Shown: positions 7,633 to 15,646 of the stretch, piece after piece
Layout of the letters: each line of letters opens with the position of its first letter
Numbering within the stretch: the stretch's first letter is position 1
Assembly: GCA_009392195.1 (NCBI GenBank)
Contig: VFGY01000029.1
Span: 1 to 64,000 of the forward strand
Length of the DNA: 64,000 bases
Reading direction: 5' to 3'
DNA from: SAR202 cluster bacterium
GTDB lineage: Bacteria > Chloroflexota > Dehalococcoidia > Lucifugimonadales > OSU-TB39
Translations under genes and position numbers: made by a program
Notes under the pieces: model-generated
Seen by the model: only the letters and a program-made list of their open reading frames with translations
Databases searched by the model: none
What the model was told of the DNA's origin: nothing

Positions 7633-10559
7633 ATTTTCAATCTCTCACCAGTTGGATCATAAATTGGACTCATAACAATTCTAGCGGGATAATCTACATT
7701 ACCAACTCTTATGTTTATCACCGAATTTTCAACTGCAAATTGATTTGGAACCCAAACTAAACCAAAACCCTTTCCTATAACTGGGCTTAATCTTGAGCTA
7801 GTTACCTTACCAAGAGGTTGTCCATCTATTATAACTGGATCTCCATCGTCAGGAATAACATCAGCCTCCATCACAAAACCTGCAAGTAAATTTTTGAACC
7901 CCTTTGATTTTTCAAAAGCTAAAGCTTGTTTCCCTATAAAGTCTTCCTTATCAAATTTCACAGCCCATGAAGCACCTATGTTCAAAGGGTTACTAAGGAT
8001 ATCGGTATCTTGATTAGGTATTATATGTTGCTTTTCAAGTCGCAAAATCCTTTGCGCTTCAACTCCGAAGGGATTTATCCCGAATTCTTTTCCTGCCTCA
8101 ATCAATCTTTTCCACATATATTCACCATATTCAGACGGGAAATGAATCTCCCATCCTAGTTCACCTACAAATCCTACACGCAGCAATCTGCTTTTAACCC
8201 CAGCCACTTCTGCATTTTTAAAATTCATATATGGAAATTGTTCAGTATTCAAATCTGTATCAGTTAATTTTGATAAAACATCCCTTGCAAATGGTCCAGC
8301 TATGTTGATCGCTGCGTAAGATGATGTCACATTAACAATATGAACTTTTTTATTCATGCCTACCAACCACCACTTAAACCATTGTTCAATAGATTCCACT
8401 CCAGCCGTGGAAGTTGTTACAAAATAATGGTTATCATCCAACTTAGTCACAGTACCATCGTCCATAATCGTTCCATTATCAGCACACAATATGCCATAAC
8501 GGATTTTGCCTATTTTTAAATTAGAAAAACGATGGGTATATAAGCGATCTAATAATTCACCTGCTCCATCACCTTGCACATCTAACTTGCCTAAAGTACT
8601 TACATCTATAACACCAACTTTATTCCTTACTGTTAAAGCCTCAGTAGAAGGGGAACCATAATCCAAAGGTCTCTGCCAACCCCCTATATCAACCATTTGA
8701 CCGCCATTTTTCCTGTGCAGCCTATCAATCGATGTTAAATGTTGTACGATTGACTCTGGGCGCGCCAAAGAAGCAATTGGGATGGGGGATAATGGAGGCC
8801 TTCTAGTTGTTAACCCTCCACCTTCAAAATCTAAATTAGAAGTACTCCCACAAATTCGAGCGAAAGAATTTTGGCACATTTCACCCTGACAAGGCCCCAT
8901 TGTCACGGTGGTATATCTTTTTAAAGTCTGAATGTCAGTATAACCTTCATCAATAGCTTTTTTCACATCCCCTGCCAAAACATCTTCGCAATAACAAATA
9001 AATGTTTTACCAGATGATTGCACCCTATTATCTTTCGTGGTTAATTTTTCCGAATTTTTAATTCCATCAGTTATAGAGTCGTCAATATTTTTTATCTCAC
9101 CAACTAAATCACCAGAATAAAACCCTGCGTAACACGCTGCTTGTAACCCTGCCTTCTTACCTGACAATAAATCAAATTCCAAATTGAGTTCACCGGAAAC
9201 TCTACCTGCATAAAATACACTTTCAACCTCATTTTTTGGCAAAAACTGATTCATTTCAGGATCAAATTCAACGTTAAAACCGGATTGCTGTAGCAAGCCA
9301 AAATTAGTTTGCATACCGTCACTCACTGCCAAAATATCACAGCTAACATCAATGGAATCCCGACCAGTCGAAATGGGACTGATAACACAGCCCTCAATAT
9401 GGTTGCCACCTTTTGATTTTACTATTGTGTATCCTAAATAAGTTTGTATTCGGTGTTTATTCGTTTGGGCCAATAAATCTAAATCGTCTAATTCCTTTCT
9501 CTCATCTACTATCGCCACAACCTCAATATAAGCGTCTACCATGTCTAATGCAGTCTGATAAATCAAATCCGATGAACCAAAAACCACTGCCTTTCCCCCA
9601 GGTTTTAAACCATATAAACGTATCAATTTATCAACTGCTGAACACAACATAACCCCTGGCAGATCATTATTTACAAAAGCAGGAGGTATTTCATGTGCAC
9701 CGGTAGCAATTACCAATGATTTCGAACGTAACTTGATGAAACTTTCATTTTTTCTAATTCCCAAAAGATTATCTTCATATGCTCCAAAAACCGAACTATC
9801 ATTCAATAATGTTATTGATTTGTTTGAGATAATTTCTGATACAAGGCTTGAGTTTAATTCAGTTATAGATGATAAAGTTTCTTGACCCGATATTTTTATT
9901 CCATATGGCCTGGACCACCGCAAATGTCCACCTAATTCACTATGCTTATCAACCAAAGTCACATCACAACCATGTTTTGCAGCCTCTATAGCAGCTGACA
10001 TACCCGATGGACCTCCTCCAACTACAACAACATCACTATGCATATCTCTACTTTCATAATTAGTAACACCATCGGATGTTGTAGAGATAGAACCTAAACC
10101 GGCTACCTTTCGTATTATTTTTGCAGCTATACTCCAAAAAGATTTTGGAGTATGAAAAAATTTATAATAAAATCCTACAGGCATTAACCAACCAAATTTA
10201 TTTGTAATACTCATAAAATCTATAGACAAAGATGGCCAAGCATTTTGGGATTTAACTATCATTCCTTCCCGTATTGATTTTTGACAACATCTTACGTTAG
10301 GAACTCCATCTACTGTGACTAAACAATTGGGGCAATTACCTTCAACACACAATAACCCTCTAGGTCTATGGTATTTAAAACTTCTACTGAATATTCTTAC
10401 ACCCGCCCCATACAATGCGGATGCAATAGTATCACCTTTATATCCTTTAATTTTGTTCCCATCAAATTCAAATGTTCTAGTAGAGGATAAATCAATATCC
10501 AACCCTTTACTTCTTGAGTTTAAAGGAATAATTGATTTATCGGCTTCAGATTTCGACAT
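7629..10559 (-). CDS. mgdC: N-methylglutamate dehydrogenase / sarcosine oxidase alpha-like subunit
   Basis: A large multidomain SoxA/MgdC-type subunit of about 976 residues. In order: an N-terminal Fer2-like domain with cysteines in LLCVEGNCPNCLV and VRCC; a disulphide-oxidoreductase fold with GGGPSGMSAAIEAAKHG for the dinucleotide; a BFD-like cysteine set (CYCED and GPCQGEMCQ); and a C-terminal GcvT-like aminomethyltransferase domain that in the family passes the methyl-derived carbon to tetrahydrofolate. All expected domains are present and full length. The ORF-track start is a TTG at 10580 that overlaps the delta-subunit gene; ATG at 10559, with GAGGA upstream, is preferred. This subunit supports C1 transfer to folate rather than free formaldehyde (family knowledge). 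Confidence 0.87.
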   Translation of the reverse strand: MSKSEADKSIIPLNSRSKGLDIDLSSTRTFEFDGNKIKGYKGDTIASALYGAGVRIFSRSFKYHRPRGLLCVEGNCPNCLVTVDGVPNVRCCQKSIREGMIVKSQNAWPSLSIDFMSITNKFGWLMPVGFYYKFFHTPKSFWSIAAKIIRKVAGLGSISTTSDGVTNYESRDMHSDVVVVGGGPSGMSAAIEAAKHGCDVTLVDKHSELGGHLRWSRPYGIKISGQETLSSITELNSSLVSEIISNKSITLLNDSSVFGAYEDNLLGIRKNESFIKLRSKSLVIATGAHEIPPAFVNNDLPGVMLCSAVDKLIRLYGLKPGGKAVVFGSSDLIYQTALDMVDAYIEVVAIVDERKELDDLDLLAQTNKHRIQTYLGYTIVKSKGGNHIEGCVISPISTGRDSIDVSCDILAVSDGMQTNFGLLQQSGFNVEFDPEMNQFLPKNEVESVFYAGRVSGELNLEFDLLSGKKAGLQAACYAGFYSGDLVGEIKNIDDSITDGIKNSEKLTTKDNRVQSSGKTFICYCEDVLAGDVKKAIDEGYTDIQTLKRYTTVTMGPCQGEMCQNSFARICGSTSNLDFEGGGLTTRRPPLSPIPIASLARPESIVQHLTSIDRLHRKNGGQMVDIGGWQRPLDYGSPSTEALTVRNKVGVIDVSTLGKLDVQGDGAGELLDRLYTHRFSNLKIGKIRYGILCADNGTIMDDGTVTKLDDNHYFVTTSTAGVESIEQWFKWWLVGMNKKVHIVNVTSSYAAINIAGPFARDVLSKLTDTDLNTEQFPYMNFKNAEVAGVKSRLLRVGFVGELGWEIHFPSEYGEYMWKRLIEAGKEFGINPFGVEAQRILRLEKQHIIPNQDTDILSNPLNIGASWAVKFDKEDFIGKQALAFEKSKGFKNLLAGFVMEADVIPDDGDPVIIDGQPLGKVTSSRLSPVIGKGFGLVWVPNQFAVENSVINIRVGNVDYPARIVMSPIYDPTGERLKI

Positions 10560-10569
10560 TTTTTTTGAA

Positions 10570-10824
10570 TTAATCCTCAACTAATCTCGTATTAGATACT
10601 TTGTTCGTCAGAGTATCTCTAGTTGCAATCAACCAATTCCTACACCCGGTAGCATGATACCACCACTCATCCTGTTTCCCAGCAACATTATTTTTAAAGT
10701 AATAATATTTAGCCCATAAACCTCTATCATCTGATTTTTCAGGCCTTGACGTAACTTCGCCACCTGACCTAAATTCATATGCATCACGAACCCCACAATT
10801 AGGGCAATCTATCAAAAAAGACAT
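10570..10824 (-). CDS. mgdB: N-methylglutamate dehydrogenase / sarcosine oxidase delta-like subunit
   Basis: An 84-residue SoxD/MgdB-type subunit. It has the family zinc site: CPNCGVRDAYEF near the N-terminus and EWWYHATGCRNW in the middle, giving three cysteines and a histidine. The length is normal for the family. It is the first of four subunits in the order delta, alpha, gamma, beta; the commonly seen order is beta, delta, alpha, gamma, so the beta gene has moved to the end. It starts 61 bases after the NTF2-like gene and ends about ten bases before the preferred alpha start. Confidence 0.9.
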   Translation of the reverse strand: MSFLIDCPNCGVRDAYEFRSGGEVTSRPEKSDDRGLWAKYYYFKNNVAGKQDEWWYHATGCRNWLIATRDTLTNKVSNTRLVED

Positions 10825-10885
10825 GTTTCAATCCATTAACAATATTGTTTAAAAATGAAATTCAACTTATATCCAATATGCGACT

Positions 10886-11269
10886 TCAGATTATTATTTT
10901 CCGAAAAGAATTTTTTACCGATATTTTACCGTGTTCAAAAGTAAAGATGTCGCATCCTCTTACTTTGCTCTCGATTCCTTGATTATCTGTAGAGGCAAAA
11001 GTCCATTCAGAAACCCCTCTATCTCCTGCAACAAAATGACTCGCTTCCACCCATTTCCCATTGGGAAATTTGTCTAGCACAGCTTTAAAACCTTGTTTCA
11101 CGTCCTCATACCCAGAATATTTCATCCCGTCTATATTAGGACCTGAAGACAATTGAAATACAGGGTTATCAGACATAAATGTCATCAATAGATCGATGTC
11201 ATGATCAGTCCATGCGTCAGCAAACCTCTGCAAAAATCCTATTGTTACCTCATTAGACGTAGATCCCAT
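10886..11269 (-). CDS. NTF2/SnoaL-like protein
   Basis: A 127-residue cone-fold protein of the SnoaL/NTF2-like superfamily. The N-terminal helix with FADAWTDHDIDLLMTFM and the later WTFASTDNQG, RGCDIFTFEHGKI strands match the usual pattern. Such proteins are small cyclases, isomerases, dehydratases or simple binding proteins, so function cannot be given. The ATG follows a strong TTAGGAGATTA site. It sits between gmaS and mgdB with short gaps, inside the methylamine operon, which suggests a role with a pathway intermediate. I know of no such gene in the described N-methylglutamate operons. Confidence 0.75.
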   Translation of the reverse strand: MGSTSNEVTIGFLQRFADAWTDHDIDLLMTFMSDNPVFQLSSGPNIDGMKYSGYEDVKQGFKAVLDKFPNGKWVEASHFVAGDRGVSEWTFASTDNQGIESKVRGCDIFTFEHGKISVKNSFRKIII

Positions 11270-11304
11270 ATTAATCTCCTAAATCAAATTCTTCATTTTC
11301 TCAA

Positions 11305-12663
11305 CTAAAACATAGTTAAATATCGATCAACTTCCCACTTAGAAACAGTTTTATGATAATCAGCCCATTCTGCTTTTTTTAATGAAATGAATTCGTCATA
11401 AATTGAACCCAATGAACTCGCTACAACGGAATCATTTTCTAAATTTTCAATCGCTTCGTTAAGATTTTGAGGCAAAATTCCAATACCTTTTGACCGTATC
11501 TCTTCCAAGCTTAAATCATAAAGATTCCCTTTAAAAGGATCTCCTGGGTCAAGACCTCTCTTTACCCCATCCATTCCAGCAGTCACATATGACGCAAATA
11601 CTAAATAAGGATTACTAGCAGCTGATACAGTTCTATCTTCTAAATGCCCAGGACCAGCAGTTCTTATCATTTGGGTCCTATTGTTATCGCCATAGGAAAC
11701 AAATGCAGGGGTCCATGTGAATCCAGAAGTTGTGCTCACAAGCCCAGTGCCTATTTGAAGCCTTTTGTAACAGTTAACGGTTGGTGAATTAATTGCACAT
11801 AGCGCTTTTGCGTGGTCCAATATACCGGCTATAAAACTATATCCCATGGATGATAAACCTAACCCTCGTTTATCATTTCTATCCAAAAACAAGTTTTCTC
11901 CAGTTTTTACATCCTCTAAATGAAAATGTATATGTCCACCACTCCCTGTTTTATCGGAAAAAGGCTTAGCCATGTGAGTAGCAATAGCCCCATGTTGTTT
12001 TGCATACTGGCTGGTCATCATCTTAAAAAACGTGTACCTATCTGCAGTAGTCAAAGCATCGCTGTAGGTAAAATTCACTTCATATTGCCCATTGGCATCT
12101 TCATGATCTGATTGATAAGGATCCCAACCCAAGCTATCCATTCCATTCATAAGTTGACGCAAATAACTGCTAACATTTGCAATCCCTTTAAAGTCATAGC
12201 AAGGTTTATCTAGAGTATCTAAATTATCCGGATCCCATACTTTTATTTCACCACCAGATGTTTTTTCAACCAAAAAATGTTCTGGTTCTATACCTACATA
12301 AAATGCAAATCCATCATCTTTCAATTGATTCAAAGTATTTTTCAAATGTTGTCTTGGGTCGAACATATATGGCTCTTCATCTACAAATAAATCACCTGCG
12401 AATCTTGCTAATCCTTTTTCCCATGGCACTAGTGTATAAGTATCCAAATCAACTTTAGCTAGCATGTCATGTGAGTGTGGACCTTGGCCAAGTCCCATGA
12501 CAGCGGCTCCTGCAAATCCCGCTCCATCGTCTATTACATCATCAAGGTTCTTGGCTGGAACCATTTTAACTTTAGGGGATCCATTTATATCAATGAACTG
12601 TACTAAAATATATTCAATACCATCTTCTTCAATTCTTTTTTTTATTTTTTCTCTTTGGTCCAT
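11305..12663 (-). CDS. gmaS: Gamma-glutamylmethylamide synthetase-like ligase (glutamine synthetase family)
   Basis: A 452-residue glutamine-synthetase fold protein of the type III/GlnT-GmaS branch. Seen: the N-terminal VQFIDINGSPKVKMVP, the metal-binding FYVGIEPEHFL, the GSGGHIHFH loop, and the nucleotide/glutamate segment DNNRTQMIRTAGPGHLEDR. GmaS joins methylamine to glutamate using ATP. Discrimination from ammonia-using GlnT rests here on the neighbours: MgsABC genes directly upstream and MgdABCD directly downstream. ATG at 12663, eight bases after AAAGGTG, is preferred to the GTG at 12672. It lies 41 bases after mgsC. Confidence is high for the family and moderate for methylamine as substrate. 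Confidence 0.82.
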   Translation of the reverse strand: MDQREKIKKRIEEDGIEYILVQFIDINGSPKVKMVPAKNLDDVIDDGAGFAGAAVMGLGQGPHSHDMLAKVDLDTYTLVPWEKGLARFAGDLFVDEEPYMFDPRQHLKNTLNQLKDDGFAFYVGIEPEHFLVEKTSGGEIKVWDPDNLDTLDKPCYDFKGIANVSSYLRQLMNGMDSLGWDPYQSDHEDANGQYEVNFTYSDALTTADRYTFFKMMTSQYAKQHGAIATHMAKPFSDKTGSGGHIHFHLEDVKTGENLFLDRNDKRGLGLSSMGYSFIAGILDHAKALCAINSPTVNCYKRLQIGTGLVSTTSGFTWTPAFVSYGDNNRTQMIRTAGPGHLEDRTVSAASNPYLVFASYVTAGMDGVKRGLDPGDPFKGNLYDLSLEEIRSKGIGILPQNLNEAIENLENDSVVASSLGSIYDEFISLKKAEWADYHKTVSKWEVDRYLTMF

Positions 12664-12704
12664 AGGTAACACACCTTTATATATTTATTGCATATTTAGA
12701 ACGT

Positions 12705-14009
12705 TTAGTTATCTCCAAAAATTTTGTTGGTACCAACTAATGGAACTCTCGCCATAGCAGATGCTTCTATGGTTAAGGCTGCTAAATCTTCCGGTTCAAG
12801 ACTATGAACATCGCTTTTTCCAATAGACCTCGCTAACAAAGTCATTTCCATAGTCATTGCATTAATAAAATTTGCAACTCTTTCAGCTCCTTCATCAGGA
12901 TCTAGTCTGTTTGTCAATTTTTCATCTTGTGTTGCAATTCCAACTGGACACTTACCTGTGTGACATCTATTACATTCTCCAGCCGGAACTCCTATTTCTT
13001 CTAGGAAATTTGAACCTGGTATTTCTCTATTACAATTCAAGGCAATTAATGCCGAAATCCCAATTGCTACAGCATCAGCTCCCAAGGCTAAAGCTTTCGC
13101 TACATCTGCTCCACTCCTTATTCCACCAGAAGCAATCAAACTAACCTTGCCATCCAACTTGATTTCTCTCAAAGCTTCTCTCGCTAATACTATTGCAGGT
13201 ACTGTTGGTATACCGGAATGGTCTAAGAGAACCTCAGAAGATGCTCCAGTTCCTGCAATCATACTGTCAACTACAACAGCATCTGCTCCAGCTTTGGCCG
13301 CTAATTTAACATCATCTGAAACCCTACATGCTCCCAATTTTACATGAACAGGAACCTTCCAATCAGTTGCCTCCCTCAACTGTTCAATTTTCATTGCCAA
13401 ATCATCAGGACCAAGCCAGTCAGGATGCCTTGCAGGACTTCTTTGGTCAATACCAGTAGGTAAATCTCTCATATCAGCAATGTGATCCAAAACTTTAATG
13501 CCCATTAACATCCCACCAGTTCCAGGTTTAGCTCCTTGTCCCACAACTATTTCAATTGCTTGAGCCTGCTTAAGATGATGTGGGTTGAAGCCATATCGAC
13601 TAGGTAATACTTGATAAATCAATTTATCTGATGACTTTCTTTCAGATAGCAACATTCCACCATCGCCAGTACAACTGGCGGTACCAACCATGTTTGCCCC
13701 TTTACCTAAAGCTGTTTTTGCATTCGCAGATAAAGCTCCATAACTCATTCCTGTGATATAAATTGGTGTATCAAGAACAAGGGGGTTTTCCGCATTTAAT
13801 CCCCCTATAACAGTCCTGGTATTACATTTCTCTTTATATCCTTCTAATGGAAAGCGCGTTAAACCAGTGGATAGGAACGTTAAATCATCAAAATGGGTTA
13901 CTTTTTGAAAACTACTAAATCCACGAATTCTATATCGTCCCAAATCTGATTTTGCATGTATATCTTCTATAACCCAAGGCGAAAAAATTTGACTTGTTCT
14001 GTTAACCAT
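12705..14009 (-). CDS. mgsC: N-methylglutamate synthase subunit C-like (FMN-binding glutamate synthase domain)
   Basis: A 434-residue FMN/iron-sulphur glutamate-synthase domain protein. The barrel shows ITGMSYGALSANAKTALGKG, GQGAKPGTGGML, the flavin-site strands VIASGGIRSGADVAKALALGAD-like, and the cluster motif CNRCHTGKCPVGIATQ for a 3Fe-4S centre. In N-methylglutamate synthase this subunit performs the reductive transfer onto 2-oxoglutarate. The enzyme is split into three genes here, as in described mgsABC and glxBCD sets, and lacks the other GltB regions. It is 12 bases after mgsB. An ordinary archaeal-type split glutamate synthase is the alternative, made less likely by gmaS and the mgd genes alongside. 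Confidence 0.85.
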   Translation of the reverse strand: MVNRTSQIFSPWVIEDIHAKSDLGRYRIRGFSSFQKVTHFDDLTFLSTGLTRFPLEGYKEKCNTRTVIGGLNAENPLVLDTPIYITGMSYGALSANAKTALGKGANMVGTASCTGDGGMLLSERKSSDKLIYQVLPSRYGFNPHHLKQAQAIEIVVGQGAKPGTGGMLMGIKVLDHIADMRDLPTGIDQRSPARHPDWLGPDDLAMKIEQLREATDWKVPVHVKLGACRVSDDVKLAAKAGADAVVVDSMIAGTGASSEVLLDHSGIPTVPAIVLAREALREIKLDGKVSLIASGGIRSGADVAKALALGADAVAIGISALIALNCNREIPGSNFLEEIGVPAGECNRCHTGKCPVGIATQDEKLTNRLDPDEGAERVANFINAMTMEMTLLARSIGKSDVHSLEPEDLAALTIEASAMARVPLVGTNKIFGDN

Positions 14010-14021
14010 AATTACCCCAAC

Positions 14022-14714
14022 CTAAACTGATGATTTCTCTAATCTTTCTAATTTATCAAAATGGTAAAGTTTTTTCCCCGAAACTATCTTTTTAAATTCA
14101 GGCTGTTTGTCTATACCATTTTTTCCCAACTTGTCCCAAATTGAAACCAATTCCTTTTTCTCCACATCAACAACAACTGCGTCATTCCCTAAAGATGCTA
14201 TGTCTCCACCGACATAAATTTCTCCTTCATACATTGAATCCCCAACGGCATCTCCAACATCACCACAAACGATAATCTGCCCTTTTTGCATCATAAATCC
14301 TGTCAAAAACCCAGAATCCCCACCAATAACTAAAGAACCACCTTTCATAGATATGCCTGCCCTAGCTCCAGCGTTCCGCCCAACACATATAATCCCTCCT
14401 CTCATACTTGCTCCAACTGAAGCACCAGCATCTTTACTTATTGTTATAGTACCGCTCATAAGGTTTTCACCTAACGCCCAACCCGAATTTCCTTCAACTA
14501 ATACAGATGGACCGTCCAATAAACTAGCACAATAATAACCTAAACTTCCTCTTACTGTAATATTGCATTCCTTTAAAACACCTACTATTATATTGTGCCT
14601 AGCTTTGGGGTTTATTATTTCAATATCTTCTTTTGCTGCAACCAATTCATTTAATCGAACATTAATTTGCCTAGTCGAAAGTTTTGAAGCATCTATACTA
14701 ACCAAGTCATGCAC
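14022..14714 (-). CDS. mgsB: N-methylglutamate synthase subunit B-like (GltB C-terminal GXGXG domain)
   Basis: A 230-residue right-handed beta-helix protein corresponding to the C-terminal GXGXG domain of GltB. Repeated glycine-rich turns are plain: ENLMSGTITISKDAGASVG, MRGGIICVGRNAGARAG and MKGGSLVIGGDSGFLTG. The domain has a structural role, holding the synthase and amidotransferase parts together. Its start overlaps the mgsA end by 22 bases and has AGGAG just upstream, so it is coupled to mgsA. Stand-alone versions occur in mgs/glx operons and in split glutamate synthases. Confidence 0.85.
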   Translation of the reverse strand: MHDLVSIDASKLSTRQINVRLNELVAAKEDIEIINPKARHNIIVGVLKECNITVRGSLGYYCASLLDGPSVLVEGNSGWALGENLMSGTITISKDAGASVGASMRGGIICVGRNAGARAGISMKGGSLVIGGDSGFLTGFMMQKGQIIVCGDVGDAVGDSMYEGEIYVGGDIASLGNDAVVVDVEKKELVSIWDKLGKNGIDKQPEFKKIVSGKKLYHFDKLERLEKSSV

Positions 14715-15601
14715 TCCTTTTCCTGCGGCTCAAATCTATCAATTTCATCTTGAAAAACGCTTAACAAGGCTGTTTCTTCTGAAGCTACCGCAACTCTATC
14801 TTCAGTTTCCATTATGACTAAAGGTTTTGCTGACCAACTATCTTTTGCATAACCAATACCATCATTGGTAGAAACCAGATAGGTAAATGTTCCATCTAAA
14901 ACTTCTATTGATTCACGAATGGCTTCATCTAAGCTTAAACCTGACTTAATTCTTTCTGCCAAAAATACTGATATGATTTCTGAATCATTTCCAGTTTGAA
15001 ATTTGTGTCCCATATCCTGATATTTTCTTCTTAAGGAATGATAATTAGTCAGTTGACCGTTATGCACAACTGAGATGTCAGGGAAAGGATATGCCCAAAA
15101 TGGGTGTGAATGACTAACGTCAATCTTGCTTTCGGTAGCCATCCTTACATGTCCAATTCCGTGAGTACCTTTAATCTCACCTATTGAATGACGATCATTT
15201 AGCTCAACTGCATCTCCTACATCTTTCACTATCTCTGAATTTGTTCCAATTGAATCTAAGTCTACTCCTTCAATATCTGCAATAGTATTAGCTAACTTAC
15301 TCAAATCTCCTTCATAATTAGCACATATTTTACCGAATCCATTTGAAAACTCAGAAAATTCAATTACTCCCCCAATACTTGAAACTTCTTTTGACAATAT
15401 TTCTAATGCATTTGAGTTTTTGTCTTCTATCCTATACCTGACAATATAATCTGCTTTGTTTTCAACTCCTCCTACAGTAATACCTGTAGAGTCTCGACCT
15501 CTATGTTCTAGAGATTCCAACATCTTAATCAAATCTGATCCAACCGAAGCTAATCCAGCTGATTCAGTATTCTTATATATTACTCCGATAATTCCACACA
15601 A
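14693..15601 (-). CDS. mgsA: N-methylglutamate synthase subunit A-like (class II glutamine amidotransferase)
   Basis: A 302-residue class II (Ntn-type) amidotransferase. The nucleophilic cysteine is residue 2 (MCGIIGVIY), and LEHRGRDSTG, HVRMATES and VVHNGQLTNY form the expected pocket. In mgs systems this subunit cleaves gamma-glutamylmethylamide and hands methylamine to the synthase. The start is a TTG following GGAGGGAG at ideal spacing, placing the cysteine directly after the initiator. It is 45 bases after the amidase gene. GlxB-type proteins and the GltB amidotransferase domain are the nearest relatives. Confidence 0.85.
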   Translation of the reverse strand: MCGIIGVIYKNTESAGLASVGSDLIKMLESLEHRGRDSTGITVGGVENKADYIVRYRIEDKNSNALEILSKEVSSIGGVIEFSEFSNGFGKICANYEGDLSKLANTIADIEGVDLDSIGTNSEIVKDVGDAVELNDRHSIGEIKGTHGIGHVRMATESKIDVSHSHPFWAYPFPDISVVHNGQLTNYHSLRRKYQDMGHKFQTGNDSEIISVFLAERIKSGLSLDEAIRESIEVLDGTFTYLVSTNDGIGYAKDSWSAKPLVIMETEDRVAVASEETALLSVFQDEIDRFEPQEKECMTWLV

Positions 15602-15646
15602 AGTAACTCCCTCCCTATATTATTTAATCTGTCAAATATTATTTTG

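Noticed and set aside
11305-15601. Ordinary glutamine synthetase/glutamate synthase (GS-GOGAT) operon
   Set aside because: The synthase is split into the three mgs-type pieces, no GltD reductase is present, and the four mgd genes follow, which fits N-methylglutamate metabolism better.
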